Assembly (NCBI GenBank): GCA_965247565.1 | Contig: CBDFHF010000003.1 | Location: forward strand, 558,001 to 622,000 | Length of the DNA stretch: 64,000 nt | Reading direction: 5' to 3' | From: CBDFHF01 sp965247565 | GTDB lineage: Bacteria > Pseudomonadota > Gammaproteobacteria > Methylococcales > Methylomonadaceae | Program-made: the position numbers and the translations under genes | The notes under the pieces: generated by a model | Databases searched by the model: none | What the model saw: only the letters and a program-made list of their open reading frames with translations | Told to the model about the DNA's origin: nothing | Shown: positions 1-8,702 of the stretch, piece by piece | How positions within the stretch are numbered: the stretch's first letter is position 1 | Layout of the letters: the number at the start of each line of letters is the position of its first letter

Positions 1-473
1 GGTTAAAAAAAGCCCAGAACCTATTGCTGACCGGCCCCTGCGGCACAGGTAAAACCTATATGGCTTGTGCACTCGGTCACCAAGCCTGTCTGAAAGGCTA
101 CAGCGTTAGCTATTATCGGCTGCCTCGTCTCATCCTCGCATTGACCCAAGCCAAAGCGGATGGCAGCTACAGTAAATTACTAAAAGCCATAGCCAGTCTG
201 AATTTATTGATCATCGATGACTGGGGACTGGAACCTTTGAATGCCGCTACCCGAAATGACTTGATGGAAATAATGGATGATCGTTATGAGCAATCGGCAA
301 CCATCATTATTAGCCAATTACCGACCGAACAATGGTATGAAGCCATTGGCGATAATACCTTAGCCGACGCTATTTTAGATCGGCTGATGCACAATGCCCA
401 CCGAATGATTTTAAAAGGAGAATCGATGCGAAAAAAAATGAATTCCTTGACTCAAGCTGAACACTTAGCGTAA
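1..473 (+). CDS. IS21-type helper ATPase IstB (5' truncated by window edge)
   Basis: This is the C-terminal part of an IstB-like AAA+ ATPase, the helper protein of IS21-family transposons. The open frame runs to the left edge (codons from base 3), so the real start lies outside. A Walker A motif (GPCGTGKT) and a Walker B motif (LLIIDDWG) are visible, followed by the typical IstB ending with an Arg-rich sensor region (DRLMHNAHRM). Family knowledge: IstB binds ATP and activates the IstA transposase, which should lie upstream if the element is whole. The frame seen here has no lesion. The family call is secure; whether the element is active cannot be judged. Confidence 0.85.
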   Translation, partial: LKKAQNLLLTGPCGTGKTYMACALGHQACLKGYSVSYYRLPRLILALTQAKADGSYSKLLKAIASLNLLIIDDWGLEPLNAATRNDLMEIMDDRYEQSATIIISQLPTEQWYEAIGDNTLADAILDRLMHNAHRMILKGESMRKKMNSLTQAEHLA

Positions 474-505
474 AAATTCACTTCCACTGATGCGTTAGGT
501 TTTAG

Positions 506-925
506 GTGTTCAAGTTCGTCCAGAATCAGTGTTCAAATAAATCAGAATACGCAGAGGGTAAAGTGGTTGGTATTATTATGCCTAAAGCCAATAGCGAAGG
601 CATGCAAAAACATCTCGACATGATTGCGGCGGCCATCGCCCCAGGTAAACACGCGGTATTGGTCGTCGATCGCGCCGCCTGGCATGTCACAGCAAAATTA
701 CAGTTGCCTACCAACCTGTCAATTTTACCCTTGCCACCTTATTCGCCTGAACTCAACCCTGTCGAGCAAATATGGCAGCAACTGCGGCGGTCAGATTGGG
801 CAAATCGATGCTTTAAAAACTATGACGACATTCTTGATGCCTGTTGCCAAGCTTGGAATAAATTTGCTTTGCAACCGGACGCCATTCGATCTCTTTGCTC
901 TCGGAGCTGGGCGGTGCTGTCATAG
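506..925 (+). pseudogene. IS630-family transposase, C-terminal remnant
   Basis: Only the second half of a DDE_3-type IS630 transposase is present. It contains the second catalytic Asp in LVVDRAAWH and the hallmark PPYSPELNPVEQIWQQLR stretch with the final Glu. The N-terminal helix-turn-helix domain and the first Asp are missing, and the first 30 or so residues do not read like the family. It lies directly behind the IS21 helper gene and in front of an IS110 fragment, so this looks like stacked and truncated IS elements. No terminal repeats were found. Confidence 0.75.
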
Positions 926-954
926 AAACTTATTGGGATTGGTATTATTCGTAA

Positions 955-1228
955 GGCCTGGTGCCTAAACAGCATTCTACTGGTGGCAAGCAGACGCTAC
1001 TGGGTATCAGTAAGCGGGGAGACAGTTATCTGCGCACATTATTGATTCATGGCGGCCGATCAGTAGTTAGAGTGGCGCACAAGCACCAGGACAAACGGAA
1101 CCGCTGGATGTGACATCAAGCAAAGGCGTGGAGAAAACATCTCTAATGTCGCGGTGGCGAACAAAAATGCACGGATTGCCTGGGCCTTGTTGACCCGCAA
1201 GGAAAACTACCAAGCGAAGCACGCCTAA
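955..1228 (+). pseudogene. IS110-family transposase, C-terminal remnant
   Basis: Reading from about 955 gives a typical IS110 C-terminal (Transposase_20) segment: LVPKQHSTGGK, then GISKRGDSYLRTLLIHG. It stops at a TGA near 1111 and resumes in another frame as VAVANKNARIAWALLT, the usual IS110 ending. The N-terminal DEDD domain is absent. It is a frameshifted, truncated copy with no function expected. Confidence 0.7.
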
Positions 1229-1641
1229 CCAATGCCTGGAAAAGAGCCTTAGTCAAGATCCCAATAGTAAGGGCTTTGCCCCTAGCCGTGCGGCTTACCA
1301 AATTCTCGCCGGTAACCGGCAGGGGGATTGATTTTAAAAACAGAGCCAGAAAACGTGGCTTGAAACGAATTGCGTAGATAAAATTTAAGTGATACCCACA
1401 CGGGGCGCTTGTGGCAAAAAGGTAGCACCTGCATTTCTATAAAACTAACGGCATCTTGGGCTCTTTAGAAGCCGATGACTTGATGAGGCAGGAATGTGCG
1501 AATTCCATCAGGGCCAGAGGTCTAAGAAACCTCAACTCAAAGGCCGGATATATGGCAGTAATACCTTTTTTGTCATGAACGAAAGTTGCCTTGCAATACG
1601 GAGTAAACCATATATGACGCGATTTCGTAGAGCCGCCATCT
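1229..1641. other. IS-derived spacer, no gene seen
   Basis: About 410 bases between an IS110 tail and an ISAs1 tail. A short palindrome (GCCGGTAACCGGC, near 1310) is present. Open frames here are short and resemble nothing. I see no promoter or RNA gene. Confidence 0.4.
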
Positions 1642-2625
1642 TCACTCCGCTAAGGCTCCGTTTCCAGGATTTCTCAGCGTCAGAGCGATGTGGCGGCTGG
1701 TAGCCAGATTGGCGGCGCTGTGGCCTTTGCGATTGCGATCTTCATCGAAGACAGCGTCCAGCACCCAGTGCAGGTTATTTTCGATAAACCAGTGGGCGCG
1801 CACTGCACGCGTTAAGCGTTGTGGGTCATCAGCATCGAGGTAGCTGATGAAATAGCGTGTTTCTTCGCTGACGTCTTTCCGGTTGCTTTCGCGTAGGAGG
1901 GTCTCGGCGATGCTGCTCAAGCCTGCCCAGTAATGCCGCTCGCGGAGCCAGGCAACGTCGTCGGTCGCTCGGATCGTGCGCGTTTTCAATACGACCATGA
2001 TCGCCGTCAACACTCGCCCAGACTGCGTAAGCACGGAGCAGAGGAAGGTTGTCGATATCGTCCAACAGATTACCCTGATTGCCTATCAAACTCAGCACGT
2101 AATCACCGCCTTGGTGGATGGTCTGTTCGGCGATTTTCTTTTACCCAAAGGGCGCGAGTGGCAGCCCATGGCGTCGATAGCCACGATGGTGCCCATGATA
2201 TCCAGACGCTCCAGTAGCTTGGGAATGTCGGTAATCTCGTTGGATTTAGCATCTGCTTTAACTTGGCCAGCACCAAGCTATTTTGGTGCGCCAAAGCACT
2301 GATTAGGTGAATGTCGGCTTTTTGAGAGGCTCTGTGCAGACTTCGCCGCAGACATATGCCGTCAATCGCAATCACTTCGCCTTCGGTCATGCTTGATAAG
2401 TCCACCACCCAGCGGGAGAAACACACTAAGCTGATCGTGACCAATGGCAGCGAAGAACACGCCAAATGTATCATGAGAAGGAATGCCGTTGATGAGCCCC
2501 AATTGCTCGGGAAACCAATCTTGCTTGGCGAGGCCAAATTCCTCGATATCAATCCATTTATCGGCTCCGCAAATCAAGGCGCAGAGCGTGATGAAGAAAA
2601 TATCTTGCTGTTGCGGACTTTAGAG
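1642..2625 (-). pseudogene. ISAs1-family transposase, copy 1, multiply frameshifted
   Basis: Three minus-strand frames together spell an ISAs1 (DDE_Tnp) transposase. The order is QQQDIFFITLCALICGADKW, then GIPSHDTFG, then the catalytic IDAMGC stretch, SLIGNQGNL, and finally RYFISYLDADDPQRL and RAHWFIENNLHWVLD. The frame changes near 2550, at 2142-2158 and near 2000. The change at 2142-2158 is a 17-nt insertion placed right after the IDAMGC codons (separate entry). The protein matches the copy at 7.4-8.5 kb only partly, by eye about two thirds in the aligned blocks, so they are different elements. No clear terminal repeats. Confidence 0.8.
2142..2158 (-). repeat. Short hairpin insert, copy A (in ISAs1 copy 1)
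   Basis: On the minus strand this is CTCGCGCCCTTTGGGTA (17 nt). Taking it out joins TGC-CA to A-AAG-AAA and restores the ISAs1 reading MGCQKKIAEQTIHQGGDYVLS. It differs from copy C at two positions (C for T twice). The 3' part folds as CGCCC-TTT-GGGTA. Flanks on its own strand are CCA and AAA. No target duplication. Confidence 0.75.
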
Positions 2626-2891
2626 CTGACAAAATTAAGCTACCCTACTGTACGGGCTATTATCCACCTGTTTATCAAAGGCGGCTAGTCGAAAACTGCC
2701 ATAATAATTTTGTTCGAACAAATAAAACATAAAATTAGCATGTCTAACAAGGACGCACAGACACGTTCTTAAAGAGTTAGGCTACTGCGGGCAATGGAGA
2801 TAATTCGGCATCCGCATTTATCAAATCACTATTGTTTGGCTAGGATTTAGCAAACAATGATGTTAAAGATGTTTATTAAAATATTAATTAT

Positions 2892-2967
2892 TGGCTCCCC
2901 CGGACGGGCTCGAACCGCCGACCTAGTGATTAACAGTCACCCGCTCTACCGACTGAGCTACAGGGGA
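2892..2967 (-). tRNA. tRNA-Asn (GTT)
   Basis: A complete cloverleaf on the minus strand, 76 nt including an encoded GCCA end. The acceptor strand begins TCCCCTG, the anticodon loop reads CTGTTAA with anticodon GTT, and the T arm is GGTTCGAGCC. It lies 17 bp downstream of tRNA-Arg in a csrA-Ser-Arg-Asn cluster. Confidence 0.95.
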
Positions 2968-2984
2968 TAAATATTTACTTACGA

Positions 2985-3061
2985 TGGCGCGCCCGGAGAG
3001 ATTCGAACTCCCGACCGATCGGTTCGTAGCCGATTACTCTATCCAGCTGAGCTACGGGCGC
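2985..3061 (-). tRNA. tRNA-Arg (ACG)
   Basis: A 77-nt cloverleaf with encoded GCCA end. Acceptor GCGCCCG pairs with CGGGCGC, the anticodon loop is CTACGAA (anticodon ACG, read as ICG after deamination), and the T loop is GTTCGAATC. It is part of the tRNA run downstream of csrA, the same order as csrA-serV-argV in enterics. Confidence 0.95.
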
Positions 3062-3128
3062 CTAGTGAATTGGATATTATACCTACTAATATTTATTTGT
3101 CAAATAAAAACACCAAGCCGATAAAATA

Positions 3129-3220
3129 TGGCGGAGAGTGAGGGATTCGAACCCTCGATGGGAGTTAAAGCCCATACTCCCTTAGCAGGGGAGCGCCTTC
3201 AGCCTCTCGGCCAACTCTCC
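3129..3220 (-). tRNA. tRNA-Ser (GCT)
   Basis: A 92-nt class II tRNA with a long variable arm (GGAGTATGGGCTTTAACTCC region), acceptor GGAGAGT, anticodon GCT and encoded GCCA. It starts 6 bp downstream of the csrA stop codon, so co-transcription with csrA is likely. Confidence 0.95.
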
Positions 3221-3226
3221 TAAAAA

Positions 3227-3430
3227 TTACAGATCACTACCCCTGTCCAATTGGGTTGAGTCAGATTGCTCTTTTTTTATTCTTTCGTAAATTTCTTCCC
3301 TATGAACAGAGACTTCTTTGGGTGCGTTCACACCTATGCGAACCTGGTTCCCTTTTACGCCAAGAACTGTGACAGTGACTTCGTCACCAATCATCAAGGT
3401 TTCACCTACTCGACGAGTCAAGATAAGCAT
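3227..3430 (-). CDS. csrA: Carbon storage regulator CsrA
   Basis: A 67-residue RNA-binding regulator that binds GGA motifs near ribosome binding sites and controls translation and stability of carbon-metabolism and motility mRNAs. The N-terminus MLILTRRVGETLMIG, the core VTVTVLGVKGNQVRIGVNAP and the VHREEIYERI segment are near-canonical and include the RNA-contacting residues L4, R6 and R44 equivalents. Length is normal. Its 3' neighbours are tRNA-Ser, tRNA-Arg and tRNA-Asn, which is classic gammaproteobacterial context. Confidence 0.97.
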   Translation of the reverse strand: MLILTRRVGETLMIGDEVTVTVLGVKGNQVRIGVNAPKEVSVHREEIYERIKKEQSDSTQLDRGSDL

Positions 3431-4690
3431 ATCTAATTCCCATACACATTAAAATTATACCGGTTTCACGCAGTATCCACCTAAACCGTCGTAGATTGTA
3501 ACGGAATCCCTTGCAAAAAGAAACCCTCAGCCTCTTCCAATACTAAATGAGTCTGACAACCGCTTAAATCTCGTTCATGATAAGAGAATGAAACCTATCA
3601 TGAACCTAAACGAGCTCAACACCCTAGAATAACTGGAACAGTTCTTAACCGGCAGCCAAGCTGTCGCCTCCCTGGTCGCCAGCAGCACGAATGAGTGTTA
3701 CCAGGGCATACGGCGAATATTAGTTAGATTTAGATACACCTCCTTGGATAAGCGCTCAAAAGGCATCGTAGTGCGCTTTGTGATTAAAATGACCGGCTAT
3801 TCAAGACAACAGGTCACCCGCCTGATCAAGCAGTACAGTGATACCGGCAAGATTGAACGGCAACAGCGTATTTACCAGGGCTTTGAGCGACTGTATACAG
3901 CAGAAGACATCCGCTTGCTGGCCGCCTTGGATGAGCGTCATAACACTCTCAGCGGGCCTGCCACTAAAAAGCTTTGCGAACGCGCCCATCAACTTTTTAA
4001 GCAAAGCCAGTACCAACGACTAGCGGGCGTATCCGTGGCGCACTTGTACAATCTCAGAAAATCAACGCCTTATTTGCGGCAACGCTATACCTTTGAAAAA
4101 ACCCACCAGAAAGCCGCACGGATTGGCGAGAGAAAAATAATGGCGGCTTGGCTTTATAAGGATTGATACGGTCCACCAGGGCGATCAGGATAAACAAAAA
4201 GGCGTCTATCACATCAATGCGATTGATGAAGTGTCTCAATTTGAAGTGGTGTGTACTGTCGAGAAAATCAGTGAACAATACTTGATTCCGGCCATTGAAA
4301 AAGTGCTGGGCTGCTTTCCCTTTGTTATTCAAGGTTTCCATTCAAACAATGGTTCGGAATACATCAATCATAAAGTCGCTACGTTATTACAAAAACTGCT
4401 CATTGAATTTACCAAATCCCGGTCCAGGCAGACCAATGACAATGCCTTAGTTGAAGGTTCTGTAGTCAGGAAATTGTTCGGGTATGCGCATATCCCACAG
4501 CAGTGGGCACCGTTAATCAATACATTCAATCACAACACCTTGTTCCCTTGTATTAATTACCATCGACCCTGTTTTTTTCCTAAAACCGTGACTGACAGCA
4601 AGGGTAAAGACAAGAAAATCTATCCTTATGACGAGATGGTGACACCTTATGACAAATTCAAATCCATTAGACAGGCCGAAAACTAAGTAT

Positions 4691-5646
4691 TCACGAGAAA
4701 CTGATTTTAAAATTTGACCCAATACCGGCCATGAGATTTTGCACTTGTTCGAACAGTTCCTCTTTTGACCAAGTGACAAACCGCCGCCAATGGTACTTCA
4801 GGTGCTTCCAGACGATCTAAATGGGGTTGAGTTCCGGGCTGTACGGCGGCAAGTGCATCAGCACCAGGCGGTGTTCGACCAGCCATTCGTCCAATTTTTC
4901 GGGGTTGATGTTGTGATGGGTACGGGCATTGTCCAGCACCACCAGCGTCAGCGGCATCCGCTCGCCGCGCCTTGCGATACCCTGAAGGGCACAAGTGCGG
5001 TCGATCAGGGCTACCACGTTCACCCGCGTCCTAGGCGCACTGGCATCCGCCGCATGGGACTGGCCTTTGGGCGACCAAGCCCGTTGCACGTTGGGTATCG
5101 TGCTAAAACCGCTCTCGTCCAGGTAAAACAGGCTCAACTTGCCCGCCTGTGCCGCCGCTTGGCAACGCTTGAGGTTGGCTTGCGCGGCCTTGAACTGGTC
5201 GGGGCAGCGTTTTTTTTCAGCGATAGCCGTGTCCGTTTGAAGGACAGTCCACGGCTTTTCAGCCCGCTTGCGAGGCAATCCAGGCTGAACGGCGGGGCAT
5301 CGGGGTGGTGTTCGCGTAACGCTTGGTCAATCTGCGCCAAGGTGCAGGGCGCGGCACGGGCAACGGCCTCAGCCGTGTCCAGCAGTTCCGCCGTCAATTT
5401 CGCGGGCGCACCGCCTTGATGCCCGTCCAACAAGCCCACTAGCCCCTTGGCTTTCCAAGCCTTCACCCAATTGTAGGGGGTTGACAGTATGACCCCGAGG
5501 ATGTCCGCCACCACGGCAAACGGATGCCCCTTGCCGAGCGCCAGGATGCCCACGGCGCGCCGGCGGAAGTCAGCATAGGGGTAGTGGTCGGCAAGTTCCT
5601 GCAGGGTGATGGATTCAGGCTCTGTCAGTTCAAGTGGCGGCAACAT
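4691..5646 (-). pseudogene. IS630-family transposase (two frames, one nonsense codon)
   Basis: The N-terminal half (5646 downward) has the helix-turn-helix/homeodomain-like repeats typical of IS630 (ADILGVILSTPYNWVKAWKAKG). After an A8 run near 5210-5217 the reading continues in another frame, as KRCPDQFKAAQANLKRCQ. A ninth A would fuse the two, so either a 1-nt loss or slippage is involved. The catalytic half shows YLDESGF (first Asp), LVVLDNARTHH (second Asp) and PPYSPELNPI followed by TAG where the final Glu codon is expected. The rest (IVWKHLKYHWRRF) is still readable. Between VNVVA and LIDR the protein looks shorter than usual for the family. An 18-nt insert lies at 4978-4995. Confidence 0.8.
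4978..4995 (-). repeat. Short hairpin insert, copy B (in IS630), 18 nt and in frame
   Basis: On the minus strand this reads CTTGTGCCCTTCAGGGTA. It has the same ends as the other copies with a four-base loop (TTCA). Because it is 18 nt it keeps the frame and adds six residues (TCALQG) between LIDR and IARRGERM, just before the second catalytic Asp. Flanks on its own strand are GCA and TCG. Confidence 0.65.
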
Positions 5647-5918
5647 ATTAAGTTAATAGGTCAGTTGAAGACCTTAAGCTTAGACTATGTTTTTAAAACG
5701 GTTAGGTGTTTATACTTATTTGAAACCGGGCATCATCACATTTGAAATACTGGACAAAGCCGCTCTTGCTCAAACTTATGATCAGGCGGCTGAACAGCTT
5801 CAAAAACAACGCGCTAAATTATTTAAAACCATTATTGGACGGGATCTAAAAAGCGGCTGAGTTAGCAGGAGGAATTTCCGCTCCTTCAGACTCATTTATA
5901 TATTAGAAAATACTAGCC

Positions 5919-7312
5919 TTGTCCAATGACACATGAGCCTGAACAAAGGGCCGTATTTCCAAAGTGAGATGAGCCTGGAAGCGCAAAAGTTGGGATCATG
6001 GAGGCATGATTGTGACTTTACATACCCAAGGATTACAAACGCTGGTACAGGTGAAAGCCTTTGTTTCTAACAACGAGGCCATCGCGTTTACGCTGACGGA
6101 TCGGATTGCCGCTTATGGCTGGATGGGCGATACGCTCAAACAGTTCCATTATGGCCGCTGTACGCGCGCCGACAAAGGCGTGCTGCGCCAATATCTAGGC
6201 AAGGTGACCGGCTTCTCGCGTGCACAAGTGGCGCGCTGTATTAAGCAATTTACCGATGCCGGCGTTATCCAGGACAGGCGGCGGGCACCCACCGTGCCGT
6301 TTGTGAGGCATTACAGAACGGAAGACATCCAGTTGCTAGCCGAGATGGATGCATTACATGGCACTGTCTCGGGTACTACCACGCGCAAACTGTGCGAACG
6401 GGCGTTCAATGTGTATGGCGATGCCCGCTTTGATCGACTGGCTGAAATTTCTAACGGTCATCTCTATAACCTGCGGCAGCACAAGGCTTATCAAGCCAAA
6501 CGGGGTACCTTCGACAAAACCCGCCCGACCCAGGTCAACATCGGTGAACGCCGAAAGCCTGCACCCGATGGTAGTCCAGGGTATCTGCGCGTGGACAGCG
6601 TGCATCAAGGCGACTTGGACGGCATCAAAGGCGTGTACCTCATCAATGCTGTGGACGAAGTGACCCAGTTTCAGGCGGTTTTTGCCGTGGAACGCATCAG
6701 CGAAGCCTATTTGCTGCCGGTGCTTGCGGCCATGTTGGATGCGTTTCCGTTCGTCATTCGCGGCTTCCATTCTGATAATGGCTCGGAGTACATCAACCAC
6801 AAGGTAGCAAAACTGCTGGAAAAGTTGCGTATCGAGCAAACCAAATCACGTTCGCGGCAGACCAACGACAATGCGCTGGCAGAGAGCAAGAATGCCTCAA
6901 CCGTGCGGAAATATCTCGGTTATAGCCCTATTCCATAGCACCTTGCCAGCCTGGTGAATACCTTTACTGTCGAGGTACTGTCGCCTTATTTGAATTTCCA
7001 TCGTCCCTGCCACTTTCCCAACGAATACACCGATAACAAAGGAAAAATCCGCAAGCGCTACCGGTATCAAGACATGACGACACCGTATGAGAAATTTCGA
7101 TCATTGCCCGAGGCGAAGCGCTATCTCAAACCAGAGACAACCTTGGAAAAACTCGATGCCATCGCCGCCGATTACAGCAATAATGAGGCCGCCCAACACC
7201 TCAATCAGGCCAGGGCTAAACTCTTTAAATCAATTAATAAATCTCAACAAAGCGCCGCCTGATGAATTTCACACAAACTACCTTCGCTCAGGCTCATGTC
7301 TGGATTGGAAAA
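5919..7312 (+). mobile_element. rve-type insertion sequence, copy 2
   Basis: The left end near 5919 (TTGTCCAATGACACATGAGCC) and the inverted right end near 7287-7312 (GGCTCATGTCTGGATTGGAA on the plus strand) are imperfect terminal repeats. The element abuts copy 1 on its left and a leftover IS5 end on its right. Its left end recurs alone at about 24131. Confidence 0.65.
6006..7262 (+). pseudogene. rve-domain (DDE) transposase, copy 2, single nonsense codon
   Basis: A near full-length transposase: N-terminal helix-turn-helix (VTGFSRAQVARCIKQFTDAG), then an integrase core with LRVDSVHQGD (first Asp), FHSDNGSEYINHKVAKLLEKL (second Asp) and DNALAESKNASTVRK (Glu). A TAG at 6936-6938 interrupts it where copy 1 has a Gln codon. 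The same frame then continues from 6939 (HLASLVNTF) to the TGA at 7260. So the only visible lesion is one CAG to TAG change. The family is not assigned with certainty; related proteins are usually annotated simply as integrase. Confidence 0.8.
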
Positions 7313-7319
7313 TACTGTT

Positions 7320-7338
7320 GTGCCGTGCAAAGGTCTCT
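7320..7338. repeat. Leftover IS5 right end
   Basis: GTGCCGTGCAAAGGTCTCT here is identical over 19 bases to the right terminus of the IS5 element at 34500-34518. No other part of that IS is present, so this is a scar. It is squeezed between the right end of the rve IS and the left end of an ISAs1 element. Confidence 0.6.
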
Positions 7339-7354
7339 GACAGGGCAATCGCGC

Positions 7355-8487
7355 TTAAATTCCGCCGATGACACGAAGTAAATAATCATTATCCCACCCG
7401 GCCTTTAGTCGCTTGATCTTGACGCCGACCTTAGAGGTTTTTTCAGCCTTGATCAGATTCAGGGCAATATGCCGGATAACAGCCAAGTTAGCGGCGCCAT
7501 ATCCTTTACGGGTTCGATTGCTATCTTCATTAAAGGCGACATCAAGTACCCAGTGAAGATTGTTTTCGATCGACCAGTGCGCGCGCACCACACGCTCCAA
7601 TCGCTTCGGATCATTGGCATCCAGACTGCTGATAAAATAGCGTGTTTCTTCAGTCGCCTTGTTATCTATTTCTCTTTTGGCCGTTACCGCGATAATGCTT
7701 TGTAAACCTTGCCAGTCGTGGCGTTCCTGTAGCCAAGCGATATCCGCAGTCGCACGGATGCTGCGTGTCTCGATTCGACCATGCCCGCCGTCATAGCTGA
7801 CCGAAGCCACCGTCGGCGCTAACGATGAAGTAAAAAAAGTGTTCACGTCGTCATGTAAATTACCTTGATTGCCTTTCAGGCTAAACACATAATCGCCGCC
7901 TTGCTGTTGAATCTGCCGGGCTATTTTCTTTTACCCAAAGGGCACAAGTGGCACCCCATTGCGTCGATAGTCACCACAGCGCCGGCAATATCAAGTCGTG
8001 ACTGCAGTTTGGGGATAGCGGTGATTTCATTCGATTTACCATCGACTTTCACCTGCCCTAAAACCAGGTTGTTTTGTTGTGCCCAAGCACTGACCATGTA
8101 GATCGCTGCTTTTTTAGAGGCTTTGTCCAAGCTGCGTCTTAAGCACTTGCCATCGATGGCAATCACTTCGCCTTCGGTGAGCGTGGCTAAACCAGCAACC
8201 CAACGGGAAAAACAAGCACTAAAGTGGTCGGTGTCAATGGCCGCATAAACTTCACCGAAGGTGTCGTGCGAAGGTATGCCATGCTCTAAACCCAGCAATT
8301 CAGTGAACCATTCTTCTTTGGCTAGCCCAAATTCTTCGACTGCACCCCAGTTATCGGCACCGCAAATAATGGCGCAGAGGCTGATAAAGAAAATATCTTG
8401 CAGCTGATGCTTTTTTTGCCGGTTAACCCGGGGGTCTTGTATACTCGAAAAGTGATAGATAATCGAAGGCGTGGGGCTGGCTGTCAT
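7355..8487 (-). pseudogene. ISAs1-family transposase, copy 2, broken only by the 17-nt insert
   Basis: The first part (8487 to 7949) runs from MTASPTPSIIYHFSSIQDPR through GIPSHDTFGEVYAAID and EGEVIAIDGKCLRRS to VVTIDAMGC. After the insert at 7932-7948 the frame is lost. Deleting those 17 nt gives GCQKKIARQIQQQGGDYVFSLKGNQG and an uninterrupted 371-residue protein ending at 7355. DDE residues (AIDGK, TIDAMG, and the late Glu in RAHWSIENNLHWVLDV) are intact. So the insert is the only defect I can see in this IS. Confidence 0.85.
7932..7948 (-). repeat. Short hairpin insert, copy C (in ISAs1 copy 2)
   Basis: On the minus strand this is CTTGTGCCCTTTGGGTA (17 nt), identical to copy F at 33747-33763. 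It sits at exactly the same codon as copy A in the diverged ISAs1 copy 1, right after the catalytic IDAMGC codons. Flanks on its strand are CCA and AAA. It creates a frameshift and a TAG nine codons later. Confidence 0.8.
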
Positions 8488-8702
8488 TGAAAATCAAAAT
8501 GATAGCTTTATTACCTCATCTAATTTCTGTTTTCAAGCACTTTTAAGCGCGATTGCCCTGTGCTCCAGGGTTTGTTTTCTTGCGTCTTCTTTATCCATTT
8601 CCTTCGGACCACATTTTGATCACTAAAATTCAAACTTTATAGGGCCGTATCTATAATTTAGCAAAACCAAATTATTATCTCATAATCTTGTAACGACATT
8701 GC

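Larger units (their letters stand above)
4684..5718 (-). mobile_element. IS630-family element with TA duplication, nested in the rve IS
   Basis: The element runs from 4686 to 5716 and is bounded by TA on both sides (4684-4685 and 5717-5718), the classic IS630 target duplication. Its ends are related inverted repeats: AGTATTCACGAG at the left, and AGTATAAACACC at the right when read inward. Removing the element plus one TA restores AENYLKPGITFEIL in the host transposase, which proves the nesting. Confidence 0.85.
3600..5860 (+). pseudogene. rve-domain (DDE) transposase, copy 1
   Basis: The frame starts at the ATG at 3600 (MNLNELNTLE). It has a TAA at codon 11 and continues as a helix-turn-helix region (TGYSRQQVTRLIKQYSDTG). 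It shifts frame near 4140 and goes on with the integrase core (VHQGDQD, INAIDEVSQFEVVCTVEKIS, FHSNNGSEYINHKVA). At 4684-4685 it is cut by an IS630 element, and its last 45 or so codons resume at 5719 (YLKPGITFEILDKAALAQ) to a TGA at 5858. Compared with copy 2 the DDE residues are recognisable. It is dead through a nonsense codon, a frameshift and the insertion. Confidence 0.8.
3535..5912 (+). mobile_element. rve-type insertion sequence, copy 1, split by IS630
   Basis: The left end near 3535 (TTCCAATACTAAATGAGTCTGA) matches, inverted, the right end near 5886-5912 (GACTCATTTATATATTAGAAAA on the plus strand). The pair resembles the ends of copy 2 just downstream. The element is interrupted by an IS630 element at 4686-5716. 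Ends are approximate because the repeats are imperfect. Confidence 0.6.
7341..8560 (-). mobile_element. ISAs1-family element, copy 2, with perfect terminal repeats
   Basis: A 19-bp perfect inverted repeat bounds the element: CAGGGCAATCGCGCTTAAA at 7341-7359 and its reverse complement at 8542-8560. The element is about 1220 bp, normal for ISAs1. No convincing target duplication is visible outside the ends. Confidence 0.9.

Noticed and set aside
1392..1411. TACCCACACGGGGCGCTTG, similar to the reverse complement of the short insert
   Set aside because: Two bases differ in the conserved foot (TTG for AAG) and the region has no readable host frame, so an insertion cannot be shown. It may be a decayed copy.
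1494..1703. 69-codon open frame on the plus strand
   Set aside because: It lies in IS debris and overlaps the ISAs1 tail on the other strand, with no resemblance to known proteins.
8068..8090. TTGTGCCCAAGC in ISAs1 copy 2
   Set aside because: It belongs to the normal ISAs1 protein (SAWAQQNNLVL) and lacks the GGGTA arm.
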